This document shows, piece by piece, positions 1 through 9,367 of a stretch of DNA of 64,000 nucleotides. Origin of the DNA: Chloroflexota bacterium. GTDB lineage: Bacteria > Chloroflexota > Anaerolineae > Aggregatilineales > Phototrophicaceae. The stretch's first letter is position 1; every line of letters begins with the position of its first letter. A program made the position numbers and the translations under genes. Where the stretch lies: the NCBI GenBank assembly GCA_028873975.1, contig JAPPMO010000013.1:1-64000 (forward strand). The letters are read 5' to 3'. The notes beneath the pieces were generated by a model, which did no database searches, had not been told where the DNA came from, and saw nothing but the letters and a program-made list of their open reading frames with translations.

Positions 1-19
1 CTGGGGCAAGGGGGTTGGG

Positions 20-165
20 GGGATGGGGTAGAATACGGCAGTGGCTCGCGTCAGTCCCGGACAAGCTTGGTAGGGGCGCCCAGATTGCTCGCCCGCAAAA
101 TAGTTTCTTCTGTTGGTTTTTCTCTGCGCGCTCTGTGTTCTCTGTGTTTAGATTTTCGTTGTACG
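20..165 (+). repeat. dispersed intergenic repeat, copy 1
   Basis: Non-coding block upstream of npdG. It contains a G-rich lead (ggggatggggtagaa), a 'gacaagc..ggtaggggcg' segment, and a pyrimidine-rich tail reading 'ctctgcgcgctctgtg' then 'gtttagattttcgt'. The same order of parts recurs at 9368-9541, and the second half recurs at 13696-13800. No ORF is supported in bases 1-196. Function is unknown; its position directly before a gene start could mean a transcribed leader element. Confidence 0.75.
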
Positions 166-196
166 ACTAACTTGATACTACAAAGAAAGACAAATC

Positions 197-874
197 ATGT
201 CAGACAAAAATGAAAGCCAAACGACGCTGGCGATCCTGGGCGGCACCGGCAAGGAAGGCGCGGGACTGGCCATGCGTTGGGCGCGCAGCGGCTACCGCGT
301 GATCATCGGCTCGCGCTCCCCCGAAAAAGCCCTTAAACGCTCGGCGGAAATGAACGCGGAAATGGGTCGGGACTTGCTGAGCGGGATGTCAAACGCCGCC
401 GCCGCCGCCGCCGCCGACTTGATCGTCCTCAGCGTGCCTTATGCCGCCCACAAGCCCACTTTGGCAGGTCTTAAAGAGCCATGCCGCGGCAAGGTGGTCG
501 TTGATCTCACCGTGCCCTTGCAGCCGCCGGAAATCATGGCTGTTAATCTGCCCGCTGGCGGGGCGGCCGCTTTGGAAGCGCAGGCTATCCTTGGGGAGGG
601 AGCCATTGTGGTAGCGGCTTTTCAAAATGTCAGCGCGGTCAAACTCAAACAGTTGGATCGCCCGGTCGATTGCGACGTCTTGGTTTGCGCCGACGATGCG
701 GAGGCAAAAGCCGCTGTCATCGCATTGGCGGGGGCGGCCGGTATGCGCGGCATTGACGCCGGCCCGCTCAAGAACGCGGTGGCGGTGGAGTCGCTGACGC
801 CTCTGCTCTTGCATATCAACAAGAACTACCAGGTCAAAGGCGCGGGGATCCGCATCACCGGCTTGGATGCATAA
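197..874 (+). CDS. npdG: NADPH:F420 oxidoreductase (NpdG/FNO family)
   Basis: Predicted to exchange hydride between NADPH and coenzyme F420 in the cytoplasm. The 225-residue length is normal for the family. Residues 11-21 (LAILGGTGKEG) form the Rossmann dinucleotide loop, and GSRS at 38-41 supplies the Ser-Arg pair expected to hold the 2'-phosphate of NADP. 'VVDLTVPL' near residue 101 and the C-terminal 'ESLTPLLLHINKNY' also fit the family. It ends two bases before cofE, so the two are probably cotranscribed. A poly-Ala stretch (GCC/GCN codons) at about residues 68-74 reflects GC-rich codon use. The call is secure at family level; the direction of electron flow is not visible. Confidence 0.9.
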   Translation: MSDKNESQTTLAILGGTGKEGAGLAMRWARSGYRVIIGSRSPEKALKRSAEMNAEMGRDLLSGMSNAAAAAAADLIVLSVPYAAHKPTLAGLKEPCRGKVVVDLTVPLQPPEIMAVNLPAGGAAALEAQAILGEGAIVVAAFQNVSAVKLKQLDRPVDCDVLVCADDAEAKAAVIALAGAAGMRGIDAGPLKNAVAVESLTPLLLHINKNYQVKGAGIRITGLDA

Positions 875-876
875 CC

Positions 877-1644
877 GTGCCCCCGCTTCCCGCTTTTTCC
901 GCTTTCGCCATACCCGCCATTCCCCTCATCCAGCCCGGCGACGACATCGCCTCGATCATCGCCGATAAGTCCCGCGCTGCCGGCTTGTCATTGGCGGACG
1001 GGGATGTGCTGGTCATTTCATCGAAGATTGTTTCCAAGGCCGAAGGCCGTCAGGCCGCATTGGCCGAGGTATCCGTTTCCCCAGCGGCGGCTGCGCTGGC
1101 CGCCGAAACGGACAAAGACCCGCGCCTGGTCGAACTGATCCTGCAAGAAGCGACTTCGGTTTCGCGGGCCCGCCGCGGCCTGCTGGTGACGCAGCATCGC
1201 CTGGGCTTCGTTTCCGCCAATTCGGGCTTGGATCAATCCAATATCGAAAGCGGCCACGAGTCCGCGCTTCTGCTGCCGCTGGATCCCGACGCTTCCGCCG
1301 CGGCTTTGCGGGCCGCTCTGCGCGACGAGCTTGCTATCGATCTCGGACTGATCATCAGCGACTCGCACGGCCGCCCCTTTCGCGTCGGCAATGTCGGCGT
1401 GGCGATCGGCGTCGCCGGGATCGCAGCGCTAAAGGACCTGCGAGGCAGGACGGATCTATATGGCCGCAAGCTGGAAGTGACGCAGCAGGCTTATGCCGAC
1501 CTGGTGGCTTCGGCGGCGCATTTGCTCTGCGGGGAGGCTGACGAGGGTTATCCCGCCATCATAATCCGCGGCATCGACGTCGCGGCCCCGCACGGCTCGG
1601 CCGCCGACTTGAATCGCCTCCCGGAAAACGATTTGTATCGCTAG
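877..1644 (+). CDS. cofE: coenzyme F420-0:L-glutamate ligase CofE
   Basis: Adds L-glutamate residues to F420-0 using GTP. The 255-residue protein has the family landmarks: VISSKIVSKAEGR near residue 46, ISDSHGRPFRVGNVGVAIGV in the middle, and DLRGRTDLYGRKLEVT. Translation starts at GTG 877, two bases after the npdG stop. In actinobacteria this domain forms the N-terminal half of FbiB. Here it stands alone and its usual fusion partner is the next gene, 14 bases downstream. No unusual residue is evident. Confidence 0.93.
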   Translation: MPPLPAFSAFAIPAIPLIQPGDDIASIIADKSRAAGLSLADGDVLVISSKIVSKAEGRQAALAEVSVSPAAAALAAETDKDPRLVELILQEATSVSRARRGLLVTQHRLGFVSANSGLDQSNIESGHESALLLPLDPDASAAALRAALRDELAIDLGLIISDSHGRPFRVGNVGVAIGVAGIAALKDLRGRTDLYGRKLEVTQQAYADLVASAAHLLCGEADEGYPAIIIRGIDVAAPHGSAADLNRLPENDLYR

Positions 1645-1658
1645 ATCAGAATATATTC

Positions 1659-2270
1659 ATGGGCATTCACCCGCAAGACCTCATGACTTTCTTTCGCGCC
1701 CGGCGCTCCCTGCGCCGCTATCAACAGCGGCCCATCCCCGACGGCATCCTGGAGCAGTTGCTGGAAGCGGCCACCTGGGCCCCGTCGGCGCATAACCGGC
1801 AGCCCTGGCGCTTCGTCATCATTGGCGAAAAAGCGCGGAAAGAAGACCTTGCGCGCGCCATGGGGGCGAGGCTGCGCGCCGACTTGGAAGCGGACGGCGC
1901 CCCAGAGCCGCTTATCGAGGCTGACGTCGGCCGCTCCTTCCAACGGATCAGTACCGCGCCCTTGTTAATCTTGCTCTGCATGACCGTATCGGATATGGAT
2001 GCCTATCCCGATGAAAGACGCGCCGGCTGCGAACGCGCCATGGCCATCCAAAGCACAGCCATGGCCGGGCAAAATATGCTGCTCATGGCCAGCAGTCTGG
2101 GCTTGGGCGCTTGCTGGATCTGCGCCCCGCTCTTCTGTCCCGATCTTGTCGGCGCCGCCCTCGACCTGCCCCCCGATTGGCAAGCGCAGGGCATGATCAC
2201 AATCGGCTACCCGGCGGGTGAAAGGACGCGCGGCCGGGAAAAATGGGAAACGAGGGTCTTGTGGCGCTAG
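1659..2270 (+). CDS. FMN nitroreductase-fold protein, FbiB C-terminal-like (dehydro-F420-0 reductase candidate)
   Basis: A 203-residue nitroreductase-superfamily protein. RRSLRRYQQRPIP near residue 16 and WAPSAHNRQPWRFV near 41 are the FMN-binding strands. The C-terminus (LGACWICAPLF, then LDLPPDWQAQGMITIGYP) closely resembles the C-terminal domain of actinobacterial FbiB. That domain reduces dehydro-F420-0 when the pathway starts from phosphoenolpyruvate. Lying between cofE and cofD, it most likely does the same job as a free-standing protein. A generic nitroreductase role is the alternative. The end overlaps the start of cofD by up to 28 bases. Confidence 0.82.
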   Translation: MGIHPQDLMTFFRARRSLRRYQQRPIPDGILEQLLEAATWAPSAHNRQPWRFVIIGEKARKEDLARAMGARLRADLEADGAPEPLIEADVGRSFQRISTAPLLILLCMTVSDMDAYPDERRAGCERAMAIQSTAMAGQNMLLMASSLGLGACWICAPLFCPDLVGAALDLPPDWQAQGMITIGYPAGERTRGREKWETRVLWR

Positions 2271-3205
2271 ACAAGAATATCGTCGTCTTGCTGGGCGGCG
2301 TTGGCGGGGCGAAGCTGGCTGCCGGCCTGGCGCAGATCCTGCCGGCCCGTCGACTGACCTTTGTCGTGAATACGGGCGACGATTTCTGGCATCTGGGTTT
2401 AAAGATCTGTCCCGATCTCGATACCGTGATGTATACGCTCGCTCGCATGGTCAATCCGGATTGGGGCTGGGGCTTGCAGGGCGACAGCGTCGTGACCCTC
2501 GAGGCATTGCATCGCTTCTACGGCTTGGATACCTGGTTCCGGCTGGGCGACAAGGATCTGGCCACGCATATTCTGCGCAGCCAGCTTTTGCGTTGCGGAC
2601 GATCGCTGACGGAGACGACCAGGCGCTTGTCCGAGTCCCTGGGCTTGGAAGCGGCTTTGCTGCCTATGAGCGACCAGGAAATCCCGACCATGATTGAGAC
2701 GGTCGAATACGGCGAATTGGCTTTCCAGGAATACTTTGTCAAACATCGCTGGCGTCCAGTCCTCAAGTCGATCCGACATGCCGGCTGCGAAAGATCAAGT
2801 CTGTCATCGCAGGTTCGCTCGGCTCTGAGCGGGGCCGATATTGTCTTGATCGCGCCGTCGAATCCCTGGTTGTCCCTGGCGCCGATCCTGGCCGTCAACG
2901 GCCTGCGCGACTTGCTTGCGAGTCTTGACGTACCTATAGTAGCGGTTACGCCTGTCATACGTGGCGCTGCGGTCAAGGGTCCCACAGCCAAAATAATGTC
3001 GGAACTGGGGCAGGATGTGACTGCGGCAAATATCGCGGACTTCTATACTGGTATCATCAACGGCTTTGTCAACGACATCCAAAACGAGCCCCTGGGGCGC
3101 GGCGACCTGCGATCCATACAAGTGAACACCCTGATGAATACTGAAGCTGACAAACGATCGCTGGCGGCGGCGACGCTCAATTGGATAGAAAGTTGGGGAG
3201 CATGA
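2243..3205 (+). CDS. cofD: 2-phospho-L-lactate (or phosphoenolpyruvate) transferase CofD/FbiA
   Basis: Transfers the phospho-lactyl or enolpyruvyl moiety from its GDP-activated form to FO. Family signatures are VVLLGGVGGAKLAAGL near the N-terminus, VVNTGDDFWHLGLKICPDLD near residue 37, and APSNPWLSLAPILAV in the C-terminal half. Length (320 aa) is typical. ATG 2243 gives a 28-base overlap with the preceding gene. GTG 2261, preceded by gaggg, would shorten the overlap to 10 bases and is a reasonable alternative start. The stop overlaps the cofC start in an ATGA arrangement, which points to translational coupling. Confidence 0.93.
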   Translation: MGNEGLVALDKNIVVLLGGVGGAKLAAGLAQILPARRLTFVVNTGDDFWHLGLKICPDLDTVMYTLARMVNPDWGWGLQGDSVVTLEALHRFYGLDTWFRLGDKDLATHILRSQLLRCGRSLTETTRRLSESLGLEAALLPMSDQEIPTMIETVEYGELAFQEYFVKHRWRPVLKSIRHAGCERSSLSSQVRSALSGADIVLIAPSNPWLSLAPILAVNGLRDLLASLDVPIVAVTPVIRGAAVKGPTAKIMSELGQDVTAANIADFYTGIINGFVNDIQNEPLGRGDLRSIQVNTLMNTEADKRSLAAATLNWIESWGA

Positions 3206-3864
3206 GTCTCTGGGCCATCGTGCCCGTCAAACCGCTGAAAAACGCCAAGAGCCGGCTGTCCGCGGTCTTGTCTCCCGAACAGCGCTACGAGTTGGCGGGG
3301 GCGATGTTTCGGCATGTGCTCTCGGTGCTCGGGGCTGTGCCGGAGGTCTCCGGCGCGTTGGTCATCTCGCGCGATACCAAGGCTCTGGCAATCGCCCGCG
3401 AAATGGGCGCGAAGACCATCCAGGAAAGCGCGATCTCGGATCTCAACCCGGCCCTCATGCGCGCCACCATGATCCTCAAGAGCTGGCGCGTCGACGCCGT
3501 ATTGATATTGCCGGCCGATCTGCCTTTTGTGCATGCTGATGATATTCAAGCGCTGATCGAATTGGGCCGGAACCGCTCGATTGTCATCGCCACCGACCAT
3601 AACGGCGACGGCACGAACGCCTTGCTGGCGCGTCCGCCCGGCTTGATTCAGTTTGACTACGGTCCCGGCAGTTATCAGCGGCATATCGCCAGCGCCCAAG
3701 GCGCCGGCCTCGCGGTCATGACTTATCACTCCGACCGTCTGGCGTCGGATATCGATGTCCCGGCCGACCTCGAGCGATACCGGCGCATGCGCTCAAAAGG
3801 CGCCTTCACGCATTTGCCGGAATTGTCCTTCGCTTGCAGCGGCGGCCTGGAGGCTCTGGATTGA
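3202..3864 (+). CDS. cofC: 2-phospho-L-lactate / PEP guanylyltransferase CofC/FbiD
   Basis: Activates phospho-lactate or PEP with GTP to make the CofD substrate. The 220-residue MobA-like nucleotidyltransferase starts at ATG 3202, inside the cofD stop, with a gggg ribosome-binding stretch just before. VPVKPLKNAKSRLSAVLSPE is the N-terminal nucleotide-binding segment, LPADLPFV carries the metal-binding Asp, and DHNGDGTNALL completes the substrate site. It is the last gene of the F420 cluster. FO synthase genes (cofG/cofH) are not in the window. Confidence 0.92.
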   Translation: MSLWAIVPVKPLKNAKSRLSAVLSPEQRYELAGAMFRHVLSVLGAVPEVSGALVISRDTKALAIAREMGAKTIQESAISDLNPALMRATMILKSWRVDAVLILPADLPFVHADDIQALIELGRNRSIVIATDHNGDGTNALLARPPGLIQFDYGPGSYQRHIASAQGAGLAVMTYHSDRLASDIDVPADLERYRRMRSKGAFTHLPELSFACSGGLEALD

Positions 3865-3928
3865 GCGTTCTAAAGCTGCGCCGGCCTAGGCGTCGCCGGC
3901 CGCCTGCCGTCGCGCCCGCATCGGACAG

Positions 3929-4190
3929 GTCGCGTTTCAGATTATTGGCAATTAACCGCCGAGGACACCGAGGGTCGCGCCGACACTGACCAGCAACGCC
4001 GAGATTTAAGCTCTTGCCTGCCAAAAAGGAGGCGATGTAGGGGCGTTTCGCTGAAACGCCCGCAAACGGAAATGATATTTTGTATTTCTCTGTGCCCTCT
4101 GTGGCCCTGTGGTGAATTTTTAGTTTCTTCGTTGCATTACTCCACAAGATACCATTTTTGATGCGTTTGCCCTGCCTAAGACGCTTGATT
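3929..4190 (+). repeat. composite intergenic repeat (396-base gap between cofC and the LLM oxidoreductase)
   Basis: The gap 3865-4260 has no supported gene. It holds 'gcgtttcagattattggcaa', then 'ttaaccgccgaggacaccga', 'gatttaagctcttgcctgcc', and a palindromic 'ggggcgtttcgctgaaacgc'. It ends in a ctctgtg-rich tail and 'ttgatgcgtttgccctgcct'. The first three parts recur inverted at 35822-35950. The first and last parts recur at 11814-12046. Confidence 0.8.
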
Positions 4191-4260
4191 TGTGCATGAG
4201 CTTCATTTATGTTGATAATATGGCAAATTGCTGAAGATCTTTAGGGTCGGGAGTGGAAAC

Positions 4261-5268
<1,008 letters not shown>

Positions 5269-5320
5269 AGAGCGAACCGGACGGATTGATAGGTGGCGAA
5301 TTAGGCTTTTGAGACGGACC

Positions 5321-5941
5321 GTGAAGATCCTCTGCGTCAGCGACATCGAAGCGCCACAGTTGCACAGCGCCGTCAATCTCCGTCGCCAGTATAACGATGT
5401 TGATTTAATCGTAAGCTGCGGCGATATGCCGCCGGGTTATCTTGATTTCATCAGCACCATCATCAGCGTGCCGATGTTTTACGTGCGCGGCAATCACGAC
5501 GAGATCTACAAGGATGACCCGCCCGGTGGCATCGATTTGCATGGCAAGGTCGTCGAATACAAAGGCTTGACCCTGGCCGGCTTGGAAGGTTCGATACGCT
5601 ATAATGCGGGGGAAATCCAATATACGCAAATGCAAATGCACGGGATGGTCGCGCGCCTCGGCGCAAAAATACTCTGGAATCGAGTCACCGGCCGCCGCGG
5701 CGTCGATCTCTTTGTCACCCATTCGCCGGCGCGGAATATCCACGATGGAAAAGACTTCGCGCATCGCGGCTTCGACAGCTTCATCAATTTCTTGAAATGG
5801 CACCGGCCGCGTTATATGTTGCATGGCCATGTACATACTTGGGACCGGCGAAAAGTCGTGCGAACGCAGTTCCGCTCCACCTGCGTCTTGAACATCAATC
5901 CATTTACGGTTCTGGAGCTGGAACCGCAAGCGGGATCTTGA
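5321..5941 (+). CDS. Icc-type metallophosphoesterase
   Basis: Calcineurin-like phosphoesterase of about 206 residues. Metal-ligand motifs appear in the usual order: SDIEAP near the start (the DxH motif reads D-I-E), SCGDMPPG, VRGNHDE, THSPA and MLHGHVHTW. Two starts are possible: GTG 5321, which gives a standard VKILCVSDIE N-terminus, and TTG 5309 with aggtgg upstream; I use 5321. It sits 29 bases before the molybdenum-hydroxylase genes and may be cotranscribed. The substrate is unknown; nucleotides are common in the superfamily. Confidence 0.8.
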   Translation: MKILCVSDIEAPQLHSAVNLRRQYNDVDLIVSCGDMPPGYLDFISTIISVPMFYVRGNHDEIYKDDPPGGIDLHGKVVEYKGLTLAGLEGSIRYNAGEIQYTQMQMHGMVARLGAKILWNRVTGRRGVDLFVTHSPARNIHDGKDFAHRGFDSFINFLKWHRPRYMLHGHVHTWDRRKVVRTQFRSTCVLNINPFTVLELEPQAGS

Positions 5942-5970
5942 ACCGATTCCCGAAAGGAGGCAGCGCCGCT

Positions 5971-7404
5971 ATGTGGGGGGCATATCATTGCGTCAGCCGG
6001 GTCGAGGAAGCGCTCGCCCTGCTTGATCAGCACCGCGGGCAGGCGCGCATCGTCGCCGGCGGCACGGACCTGATCATCGAGATGGAACGCGGGCAGCATC
6101 CGCAACTCGGGGTCCTGATCGATATCACGCGGGTCAAGGGGCTGGATGATATCCGCCTGCGCGACGGCATGATCACCCTGGGACCCTTGACAACGCATAA
6201 TCATGTCCTGGGCAGCGCGCTGATACGGGAGCGCGGCCTGCCGCTGGCTCAAGCCTCCTGGGAAGTCGGCGCGCCCCAGATACGCAATCGCGCCACGGTC
6301 GCCGGCAATCTCATTACCGCCTCGCCCGCCAACGATACCATCACGCCCTTGATCGCCCTGGGCGCCGAGCTCAGGCTGTCATCGCTGGAGGGCGAACGCT
6401 CGCTTGCATTGGAAGACTTCTATACCGGCTTCCGCCAAACGGCTTTGCAGCCCAACGAAATGCTGAGCGCGATTTCATTCCCGGCTTTGAATGATAATCA
6501 GCGCGGACTTTTCTTGAAGCTCGGCTTGCGTCGGGCTCAGGCCATATCAGTGGTTGACGCGGCCGTCGTCCTGTCGCTCCAAGACGATGAGACAGTCTCC
6601 CGGGCCCGCGTAGCGCTGGGCAGCGTGGCCGCCACTATCGTTCGCGTCCCGGCCGCCGAGGACTTCCTGCTTGGGAAGCGCCTGACCCCGGAAAACATCG
6701 CGCATGCCGGGCGCCTGGCCAGCGCGGCCGTCAAGCCCATTGACGATATCCGCGGCAGCGCCGAATATCGCAGCGAGATGGTCAAGGTGCTTGTGGCTCG
6801 CGCCCTGCGGCAATTGGCTCGCGGCTCCCTTGATACCGGCTTGCCGGACCATCCGCCCATGCTCTGGGGCAAAGACGGAGCCAAGGTCAAGACAGCTTTG
6901 CCGGCCGGGTTCACCCATCTGCCGGATACCCCGATAGCAAGTACCGTCAACGGTGAATCTGTGCTTGTCCATAGCGGACAGCAGAAGTCCCTTCTGCACT
7001 GGCTGCGCGATGACGTCAAACTGCCGGGCGCCAAGGAAGGCTGCGCCGAAGGCGAATGCGGCGCCTGTACCGTCTTCCTTGATGATGTCGCCGTCATGTC
7101 CTGTATGGTGCACGCGCCCCGGGCGCACGGCGCCGAGATCGTGACCGTCGAGGGACTGGCGAATTCAGGAGCCCTGCATCCGATTCAAGACGCTTTCATT
7201 GATGAAGCGGCCGTCCAATGCGGTTACTGCACGCCGGGCTTTTTGATGGCGGGCGCGAAACTGCTAGAGGAGATTGACGCCCCCAGCCGGGATCAGATCA
7301 ATTACAGCATCAGCGGCAACCTCTGCCGCTGCACCGGCTATTACAAAATCGTCAAGGCATTTGAAGAAGCCAGCAAAGCCAGGCAGCGGCAGGCTGGAGG
7401 CTGA
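5971..7404 (+). CDS. molybdenum hydroxylase FAD subunit fused to [2Fe-2S] subunit
   Basis: Electron-transfer subunit of a xanthine dehydrogenase/CO dehydrogenase-type molybdenum hydroxylase. The N-terminal ~290 residues are the FAD domain (VAGGTDLIIE, then GNLITASPANDTITPLIALG). The C-terminal ~150 residues carry two [2Fe-2S] centres: CAEGECGACTVF for the plant-type cluster, and QCGYCTPGF with CRCTGYY for the second. These are usually two genes (CoxM/CoxS-like), so this is a fusion in FAD-to-FeS order. ATG 5971 follows a strong aaaggagg. Length is 477 aa. The Mo-binding partner is at 9567, separated by one unrelated gene. Confidence 0.93.
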   Translation: MWGAYHCVSRVEEALALLDQHRGQARIVAGGTDLIIEMERGQHPQLGVLIDITRVKGLDDIRLRDGMITLGPLTTHNHVLGSALIRERGLPLAQASWEVGAPQIRNRATVAGNLITASPANDTITPLIALGAELRLSSLEGERSLALEDFYTGFRQTALQPNEMLSAISFPALNDNQRGLFLKLGLRRAQAISVVDAAVVLSLQDDETVSRARVALGSVAATIVRVPAAEDFLLGKRLTPENIAHAGRLASAAVKPIDDIRGSAEYRSEMVKVLVARALRQLARGSLDTGLPDHPPMLWGKDGAKVKTALPAGFTHLPDTPIASTVNGESVLVHSGQQKSLLHWLRDDVKLPGAKEGCAEGECGACTVFLDDVAVMSCMVHAPRAHGAEIVTVEGLANSGALHPIQDAFIDEAAVQCGYCTPGFLMAGAKLLEEIDAPSRDQINYSISGNLCRCTGYYKIVKAFEEASKARQRQAGG

Positions 7405-7414
7405 AGGCTAGCTC

Positions 7415-9169
7415 ATGGACAGACGGGTTCCCAAGACCGGCAGCGAAGAAATTGAGCTGTATATGCGCACCTATTACTCCTTGCTGCGCTCCAGCGACGC
7501 CATCAAAATTGAGACCTTGGTCGAGAGCCATATCGCCATGCGCTCGTCCTTGCACGAATACGCCAGCGAACCGGAACCCGATGTCTCGGCTTTGATGTAT
7601 AGCGCCTTGCGCTTGCCAGCCTGCATTGTCCAGGTCGAAGAAGTATTGATCGGGCAGATGGATCGCGCCTTTGTGGCCGCCGGTTACAAAAACATCGCGA
7701 CTTGGCGGCAAGTCTATGCCCCCGGGCGCCGGCGCCGCACGCACTTCAATGGCGACCGTATCATGGCTGTTTACATCATCAGCCGCTCCGATATTGATGA
7801 CCTCGTTCCCATCTTGACCGCTTTTCAAATCGAATGGAACAAGCTGCACAACCTGCTGCAAAAGCAAGACCTGCGCGATCTGCTCTTGGCTCATGCCGAC
7901 GACGGAATTTTATCCCCCGCCGATTTCGCGCAACTGGCTGAAGGCTTGTATATGGCCGTCAGCGATTTGCGCCGGCTGCGCTTGCTCTGGAAGGATGATT
8001 TTGTCAACAACTTGCTCTGCATGAGCCGCGAGCGCAAAAGCATGAGCTTGCGACTCATATCAGGTTCGCTGGCTGATTATCGCCGCGCCACCGCCTCCTG
8101 GTGGAATCATCTGAGCGAAGCGCTCTCGCTTGTTGGCATTGCCCTCGATGAAAGACCGGTCTACTTCGTATCCAGCAATACGCATTCCTTGATTAACCTC
8201 TTGGCCGGCTTCGCCAGGCGTTACGAAGAAAGCCTGATCGGTTACATCGAAAAATTTCAAGAGAAGTCCTTGTTGACCGAGTACGAGGACATCAAGCAGA
8301 GCTACCACAAAAGTATGGACAATTTTCTGTATTTTGTCCTGCGCCAGTATCTCTCCGAGCGGGGGAACGAAGCCAGGCGCATCTTGCAAGAGGAGGAAAA
8401 TCGGCTGGGCATCCACCGCGTTCCCAGTCAGCAGGGCTTCGAAATCGAGACCCAGGCCATCGAATTGGGCAAGCTGGAAGCGCGCTGGTTTGATCCGCGC
8501 CTGGGGCGCGTCGACGACCTCGAGCCGCTGCGCCACAGCAACGCCGTCATCATCAATATCGACTATCCCCTGGGCATGGCCTCATACGAATTGCTCAGCC
8601 GCATATCCGAGGGCGTCGGGCGCCTGGACGGCGTCTACGTCATGGGCAAGTCGGCCACGCTCAATGGACGCATCGGAGATATGATGATCCCCAACGTGAT
8701 CCACGATGAACATTCGCAAAATACCTACCTTTTCCGCAATTGCTTCACCGCCCGCCACGTCCGCTCCTATATGCGCCATGGCAATATCCTCGACAATCAG
8801 AAAGCGGTCACGGTTTTGGGCACCTTCTTGCAGAATCCCCACTATATGAGCGTCTTTTACAAAGAGGGCTATACCGATATCGAAATGGAAGGCGGTCCCT
8901 ACCTGTCCGCGGTCTTCGAAGCCTTCCGCCCGCAACGACATCCCATGAACGAGATTGTCAACCTGCATTCGGTCAAATTCGATATCGGATTCCTGCATTA
9001 CGCCTCGGACAAACCGACCAAAGCCGGCCAGAACCTCGGCGCCGGCAGTCTCAGCTTTGGCGGCGTCGAACCGACCTACGCCGCCGCCATCGCCATTCTA
9101 AGACGGATATTTTATAACGAGACGGAGAAACTGATCGAAACGACATTCGAAGCTTTGCCGTCCTTCTAA
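7415..9169 (+). CDS. uncharacterised protein with nucleoside-phosphorylase-like C-terminal region
   Basis: A 584-residue protein that I do not recognise by name. The N-terminal ~350 residues are mostly predicted helix with no known motif. From about residue 365 it resembles the PNP/MTAN nucleosidase fold: VYVMGKSATLNGRIGDMMIP recalls the 'GxAGgl..gDiviP' segment, and DIEMEGGPYLSA recalls the 'vEMEaaa' substrate-binding segment. It lies between the electron-transfer and Mo-binding subunits of a molybdenum hydroxylase. A role in releasing or handling purine bases for that enzyme is plausible but inferred. Glycosidase, phosphorylase or purely regulatory roles are all open. Confidence 0.6.
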   Translation: MDRRVPKTGSEEIELYMRTYYSLLRSSDAIKIETLVESHIAMRSSLHEYASEPEPDVSALMYSALRLPACIVQVEEVLIGQMDRAFVAAGYKNIATWRQVYAPGRRRRTHFNGDRIMAVYIISRSDIDDLVPILTAFQIEWNKLHNLLQKQDLRDLLLAHADDGILSPADFAQLAEGLYMAVSDLRRLRLLWKDDFVNNLLCMSRERKSMSLRLISGSLADYRRATASWWNHLSEALSLVGIALDERPVYFVSSNTHSLINLLAGFARRYEESLIGYIEKFQEKSLLTEYEDIKQSYHKSMDNFLYFVLRQYLSERGNEARRILQEEENRLGIHRVPSQQGFEIETQAIELGKLEARWFDPRLGRVDDLEPLRHSNAVIINIDYPLGMASYELLSRISEGVGRLDGVYVMGKSATLNGRIGDMMIPNVIHDEHSQNTYLFRNCFTARHVRSYMRHGNILDNQKAVTVLGTFLQNPHYMSVFYKEGYTDIEMEGGPYLSAVFEAFRPQRHPMNEIVNLHSVKFDIGFLHYASDKPTKAGQNLGAGSLSFGGVEPTYAAAIAILRRIFYNETEKLIETTFEALPSF

Positions 9170-9183
9170 CCAGGACCAGCAAA

Positions 9184-9236
9184 GTCATGCAAATGCGCTC
9201 CAAAATAAAAGTCGCCGGTAGGGGCGACCCGGTGGA
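9184..9236 (+). repeat. dispersed 'gtaggggcgaccc' repeat
   Basis: Reads 'gtcatgcaaatgcgctccaa', then 'aataaaagtcgccggtaggg' and 'gcgacccggtgg'. The reverse complement of 56720-56776 gives almost the same string. It lies in the 397-base gap 9170-9566, which contains no supported gene. Confidence 0.7.
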
Positions 9237-9367
9237 CTCTGTTGAAAAAGCGCTTTCACCCCCAGCCAAAGCCTTCCCCGACCGCCAGTGGCTACGTGGC
9301 GCATAAGGGGAGAGGGGCTTAAAGGGCTCAAAACGGCACACCAAGCTCCCCTTCTCCATTGCAATGG

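Noticed and set aside
7415..9169. Assignment as AMP nucleosidase
   Set aside because: C-terminal segments resemble the PNP/MTAN fold in outline only; the specific AMP nucleosidase motifs were not found.
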